Notes under the pieces: generated by a model | The model's input: only the letters and a program-made list of their open reading frames with translations | What the model was told of the DNA's origin: nothing | Database searches by the model: none | Translations under genes and position numbers: made by a program | Source of the DNA: Torreya grandis | Taxonomy: Eukaryota > Streptophyta > Pinopsida > Cupressales > Taxaceae | NCBI GenBank assembly: GCA_037957365.1 | Contig: JARHVA010002371.1 | Coordinates: 1,674,501 to 1,738,500, forward strand | Direction: 5' to 3' | Length of the DNA stretch: 64,000 nucleotides | Part shown: in pieces, positions 60,613 to 64,000 of the stretch | Layout: every line of letters begins with the position of its first letter | How positions within the stretch are numbered: position 1 is the stretch's first letter

Positions 60613-60795
60613 AAAAAAAGCGCAATAGAGTCAAGAAAGCACCAAGATGGGGTTACAAACTATGTATCTCACACTTTGGGTTCACACATCCATGTAGTCC
60701 TAAGTATGTTTAAATAAAATATCTTGAGAAAGGGATTTGAACCCCCTCTTCCATAAAGGTGATTCAATGTAGATACATATAAAGCTAAACCTTCC
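60613..60795 (-). mobile_element. SINE, tRNA-derived, poly(T)-tailed (Au-like)
   Basis: On the minus strand box A TAGCTTTATATG starts at 60787 (9 of 12 to consensus) and box B GGTTCAAATCC (perfect) starts at 60743, again 44 bp apart. The body ends TTGCGC followed by nine T residues at 60613-60621. Length about 180 bp, a poly(T) end and a perfect box B fit the Au SINE family known from many seed plants, but family assignment is from memory. No TSD found. Confidence 0.55.
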
Positions 60796-60859
60796 TTTGG
60801 TACAAGAGGGTGAAGAGGGGCCAAGATAAACAAATTTGTTTCAAGTATGCAAGATATTA

Positions 60860-61545
60860 ATCAATGAATCTTAGCTTTAAATAAGAATAATGATGAAGCA
60901 TATGGCTTGGCTAGGCTCTTATCCTTACTGTTCTCTCTTATTTCTAATTTTTTGACTATGAAATGACCTGATACGGCTTTGTATAAATAGGTTGTTATAT
61001 GAAATGCTATACACTTAGGTCGACTCTGGGAGTGATAATAGGAAAACATTAAGGCACATGATGGACATAAAATAGCATAGGAACCCATAAAATTGTCTTG
61101 GGCAGACTCTTCACTCCTACAAGTTTTACCATGGCAGACTCGTCTAGTGTATGAGTTTGACCAAAGATGAATAAAGGCTCTGGTCTTGATGCACAACATG
61201 AAAATGTATGATATTATCCTTAAAAGCTAATAGATAAATTATGATAAGTGTTAAGCATGATTTTGAGATTAAAGGGCCAACATAAAGATCAAAATAGGTA
61301 TAGACATGGCTTAAAATGAATAATTAAGCACAATCAAGTCAAGTATGATAAACTATGGGAAAGACATTGAGGAAAAGGATTTTATACCAAATTTAAGTGC
61401 CTACAAGAATATTATAGAAAATAATTAATTTTTTCATTCCTATTTGCATTTGAACCTTTTGATTAATTTATGACATCTATAACTAATATCTCCACCAATA
61501 TTCAGGAATTTCAATATTTAATGTGTTTTCATGCTTTTATGAAGA
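60860..61545. other. AT-rich DNA with one unexplained open frame
   Basis: A 112-codon frame on the minus strand (60861-61199) is cysteine- and serine-rich, with no recognised domain and no clear promoter. It lies downstream of the TNP2 remnant on the same strand and might be a decayed part of that element. Confidence 0.35.
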
Positions 61546-61549
61546 GTTT

Positions 61550-62536
61550 GTATCAATCCATAGATGATATTGAAGGTTCTCTAATATACAATTTTCTATC
61601 AAACTTAATTTTATTTTTGACATAATATTTATGGTCCATGGACAAGAACCTATGATGGCCTTCATAAATAACCTTTTTGAGATGATTTGACAATCTTACA
61701 CATAGATTGTCACCACACATTAGAAATACACGCTTTCCCTTTGTTGAAGACCTATATATAGAAACAATTTATTAAAATTTAATATATGATGTACACAAAT
61801 ACAACTATGAAACTGATATTTTTAATTTTAACATATAATAAATAATTGAACAAACAACCATCCCAAGAAATTCATGAGTAATCCAACATAAGATACCATA
61901 ACAAGTGGGCTTATTTATACCAATTGATTTTCAAAGTTCATACTTTGTAATGCCATTTCATAATTACCACAATTCATCAATTAGAGGTTAAAGGTAGAAA
62001 TCCATATTTTTAACTTGATTTTTATCAGGCACCAATATTGACAACATTAGATGTTCTTTATGAATCATTAACCATGGAGGACTATTATAATTTATTAACA
62101 CTACTAGTTGAATGAATTAACTAGTTGATAAGTTTTATAAAAGGGTTAATATAATCCATTTCCAATTGAAATTGTACATTATGTACTCTATCTTTAAATT
62201 TTATGGGACACATTTTCTCAATATGCTTCATTGTATTTGAATTTAAAGGAACATGCCAAAGTCCATTTATTTTATTGTTATAATGTCATATCATTAACCC
62301 TATAAGTGACTTACAACAAAAAATATATTTAAGTCTAGGAATTATTGGAAAAAATTACAAGACCTTATTTTAAATGGTAGTACCTCTAAATCCTTGTTGA
62401 TATCATGGTGCCCTACATTAGGACAAATAGTAATATGACCATATTCCTTCCCATACATAATACATGCATTTGTGTATTCATCATAGTCAACATAGAGAAT
62501 CCCTAAATTTGATGAAAATAATTGTGCCACCTGATA
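61550..62536 (-). pseudogene. CACTA-type TNP2 transposase remnant
   Basis: Minus-strand motifs in the order of plant TNP2-like transposases: YTNACIMYGKEYGHITICPN near 62430-62500 (zinc-binding N-terminal part), then after frame breaks PPWLMIHKEHLMLSILVPDK and FYL.PLIDELW near 62000-62095, then CGDNLCVRLSNHLKKVIYEG, HHRFLSMDHKYY near 61620-61690 and FDRKLYI. In TNP2 relatives the last block reads GHRRFL followed by a basic stretch. Many stops and an AT-rich gap between blocks (61760-61980). No CACTA ends were found in the window. In intact elements the protein cuts and moves the element. Confidence 0.65.
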
Positions 62537-62639
62537 TGAGGATGGAAGTGTATTTTTTTAGTAACAAATTAGTTTTAGAAGGCTGCATTAAACATAATAA
62601 AATATATGATTAGATTAAATAGAAAATAAATTAGGTACA

Positions 62640-63990
62640 CTTTATGTTTATATAGATTTTGAACTATGATCTAATATCATCAAATCATCCATGTTGATGT
62701 TTCACCATCCAAATATTGATTTCAAGTCCATCAATATCAATATAACACTCACCATTGATGTGCTTGAACCACCATTGATGTTCTTGAAATGTTCAAAGAA
62801 CTTGGGATAATTGAAGAGCTTTGTATAGGATTTACAAAACTTTGTACATGTGATATATAATAGATAGATAGATGTATGATAGTTATCTGATATGAAACTA
62901 TGTCTATGACATTAAAAAAAAAAAAAATACTATAAAATTTATAGTATTTAAAAATGTATTTATATTTTACAAAATTAACATATTAAAAAAATTAATGAAT
63001 AATTTAAAAATAAGTTACTTTATCTTCCACTAAACTCAACTCATTTATCCTCTACCAAACTCAAATCTTCTAATGAAATCATACGTCCACCACTCCTCTT
63101 CAAAATGAAATGATAAAATAAAATAGTTTTGAGAGATGTAAAAAAAAAAAGTTGTATAAATAAACCTTAATTTCAAATAAAAAGAATTAAGATGTAAACC
63201 CAACACTAATGATATTATAACTAGTAATTAATGTCGCATATTTACATCAAATTTATGTGGCTAAAAAAATTAAAATTAAAAAATGAATAGATAACATAAA
63301 CTTAACATTATTCATAATATTATTTCTATTAAAAAAATTAAAACTAAAAAATGAATGAACAACACAAAATTAACATAATTCATGGTAACACAAAATTAAC
63401 ATAATTCATGGTATTATTTCCATAAAATATAATACTGTAAACTTCACTTAATTTAATATAGACTTTAAACCTTATGTTTGCTCTATTTTTAAATTTAAAA
63501 TAATTAATTAAACTTTTATTATTATTTTATTAATTGTAATTAAATATTTATATTACAATTTAATTGTGATCCACATATCCGTATTACAAATATAAAACTT
63601 TTTTTATGACTTTTTTTATGGTTCTTCTTAAGGTAACCTTGGGCCTTTGAAATGTGGTGAACATGAAATGATATTTTATTATTTAGCTTATTTAGGAAAA
63701 CGATTTAAATTAGACTAATGATCCCCTAGTCCCTACCCATCCATAAAATATGGGTGTAAACATGGGAACGAATTCCCTTGTTGTGATTTGTTGTGGGGGA
63801 TTAAAGTAGGTAGAGTTTGAGAGTGTTTTCAATAAGTGTTTTGGTAGAGTATGTGATTGTTTGTAATAAATATAAATTCTTAGTATTGTCTTTTAAGTAT
63901 TGTTCTTTTAGTTAAAGACTATGAATTAGTATTGGGAACCTCTTCAGTGAATAATTGAAACAATTTTACAATGTGTTAATGTAATTTTTC
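62640..63990 (+). repeat. Dispersed AT-rich repeat, family A, copy 4
   Basis: Matches 5000-6100 and 350-1430: actttgtacatg then a block ending gtatgatag, ctaaactcaactcatttatcctc, the atgtggtgaacatgaaatgat block near 63650, and cccatccataaaatatgggtg near 63738. Continues to the window edge or nearly so. Confidence 0.65.
63363..63414. repeat. Tandem duplication, two units of 26 bp
   Basis: Two adjacent copies of cacaaaattaacataattc followed by atggta, within family A copy 4. Confidence 0.9.
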
Positions 63991-64000
63991 ATTATTTTAT

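Overview
This window is nuclear DNA from a large-genome seed plant. It is AT-rich, poor in CpG and almost entirely repeat-derived. I found no intact host gene, tRNA gene or rRNA gene. The element types (10-kb Ty3/gypsy elements of the Athila/Tat-like group, plant L1-type LINEs with DUF4283 ORF1, a TNP2-type CACTA transposase, tRNA-derived SINEs, a copia-type solo LTR) are plant-specific. Deep nesting of old elements suggests a gymnosperm or similar genome, but that is inference.

Layout. 1-6400: AT-rich DNA with two copies of a dispersed repeat (family A). 6400-7740: 3' end of an L1-type LINE on the minus strand. 7850-8313: two large hairpins built around (AT)n tracts. 8450-9970: degenerate tandem repeats interrupted by an LTR-element fragment with PBS and PPT about 60 bp apart. 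10000-16640: LINE sequence on the plus strand, an ORF1-only piece followed by an ORF1-EN-RT-zf-RVT piece. 16650-18730: a third family A copy. 19302-22670: a pair of 620-bp direct repeats, probably LTRs of a worn element.

23919-52664 is one composite locus of nested LTR retrotransposons, each level supported by a 5-bp target-site duplication. R1 (minus, 23919-52664, TSD ttaat/ttact) is split in its upstream RNase H by R2 (minus, 29628-47336, TSD aaacc). R2 is split in its protease by R3 (plus, 36173-43422, TSD gaaac). The 5' LTR of R1 also carries a solo LTR, R4 (50901-51611, TSD caaac), and a 188-bp (AT)n expansion. With the insertions removed, R1 and R2 are each about 10 kb and share the order gag - protease - RNase H - RT - second RNase H - integrase; an RNase H upstream of RT is the most notable feature here. 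R3 has no pol. It carries one long, acidic, partly coiled-coil reading frame with many in-frame stops but no frameshift that I can see.

52665-64000: AT-rich relic DNA with a 121-bp tandem duplication, a minus-strand LINE ORF1 piece carrying a tandem duplication and a SINE with TSD, a second SINE with a poly(T) tail, a degraded TNP2-type transposase (minus), and a fourth family A copy.

All coding remnants are broken to some degree. Nothing here forms a working host pathway; the biology is in element architecture, nesting order and decay.
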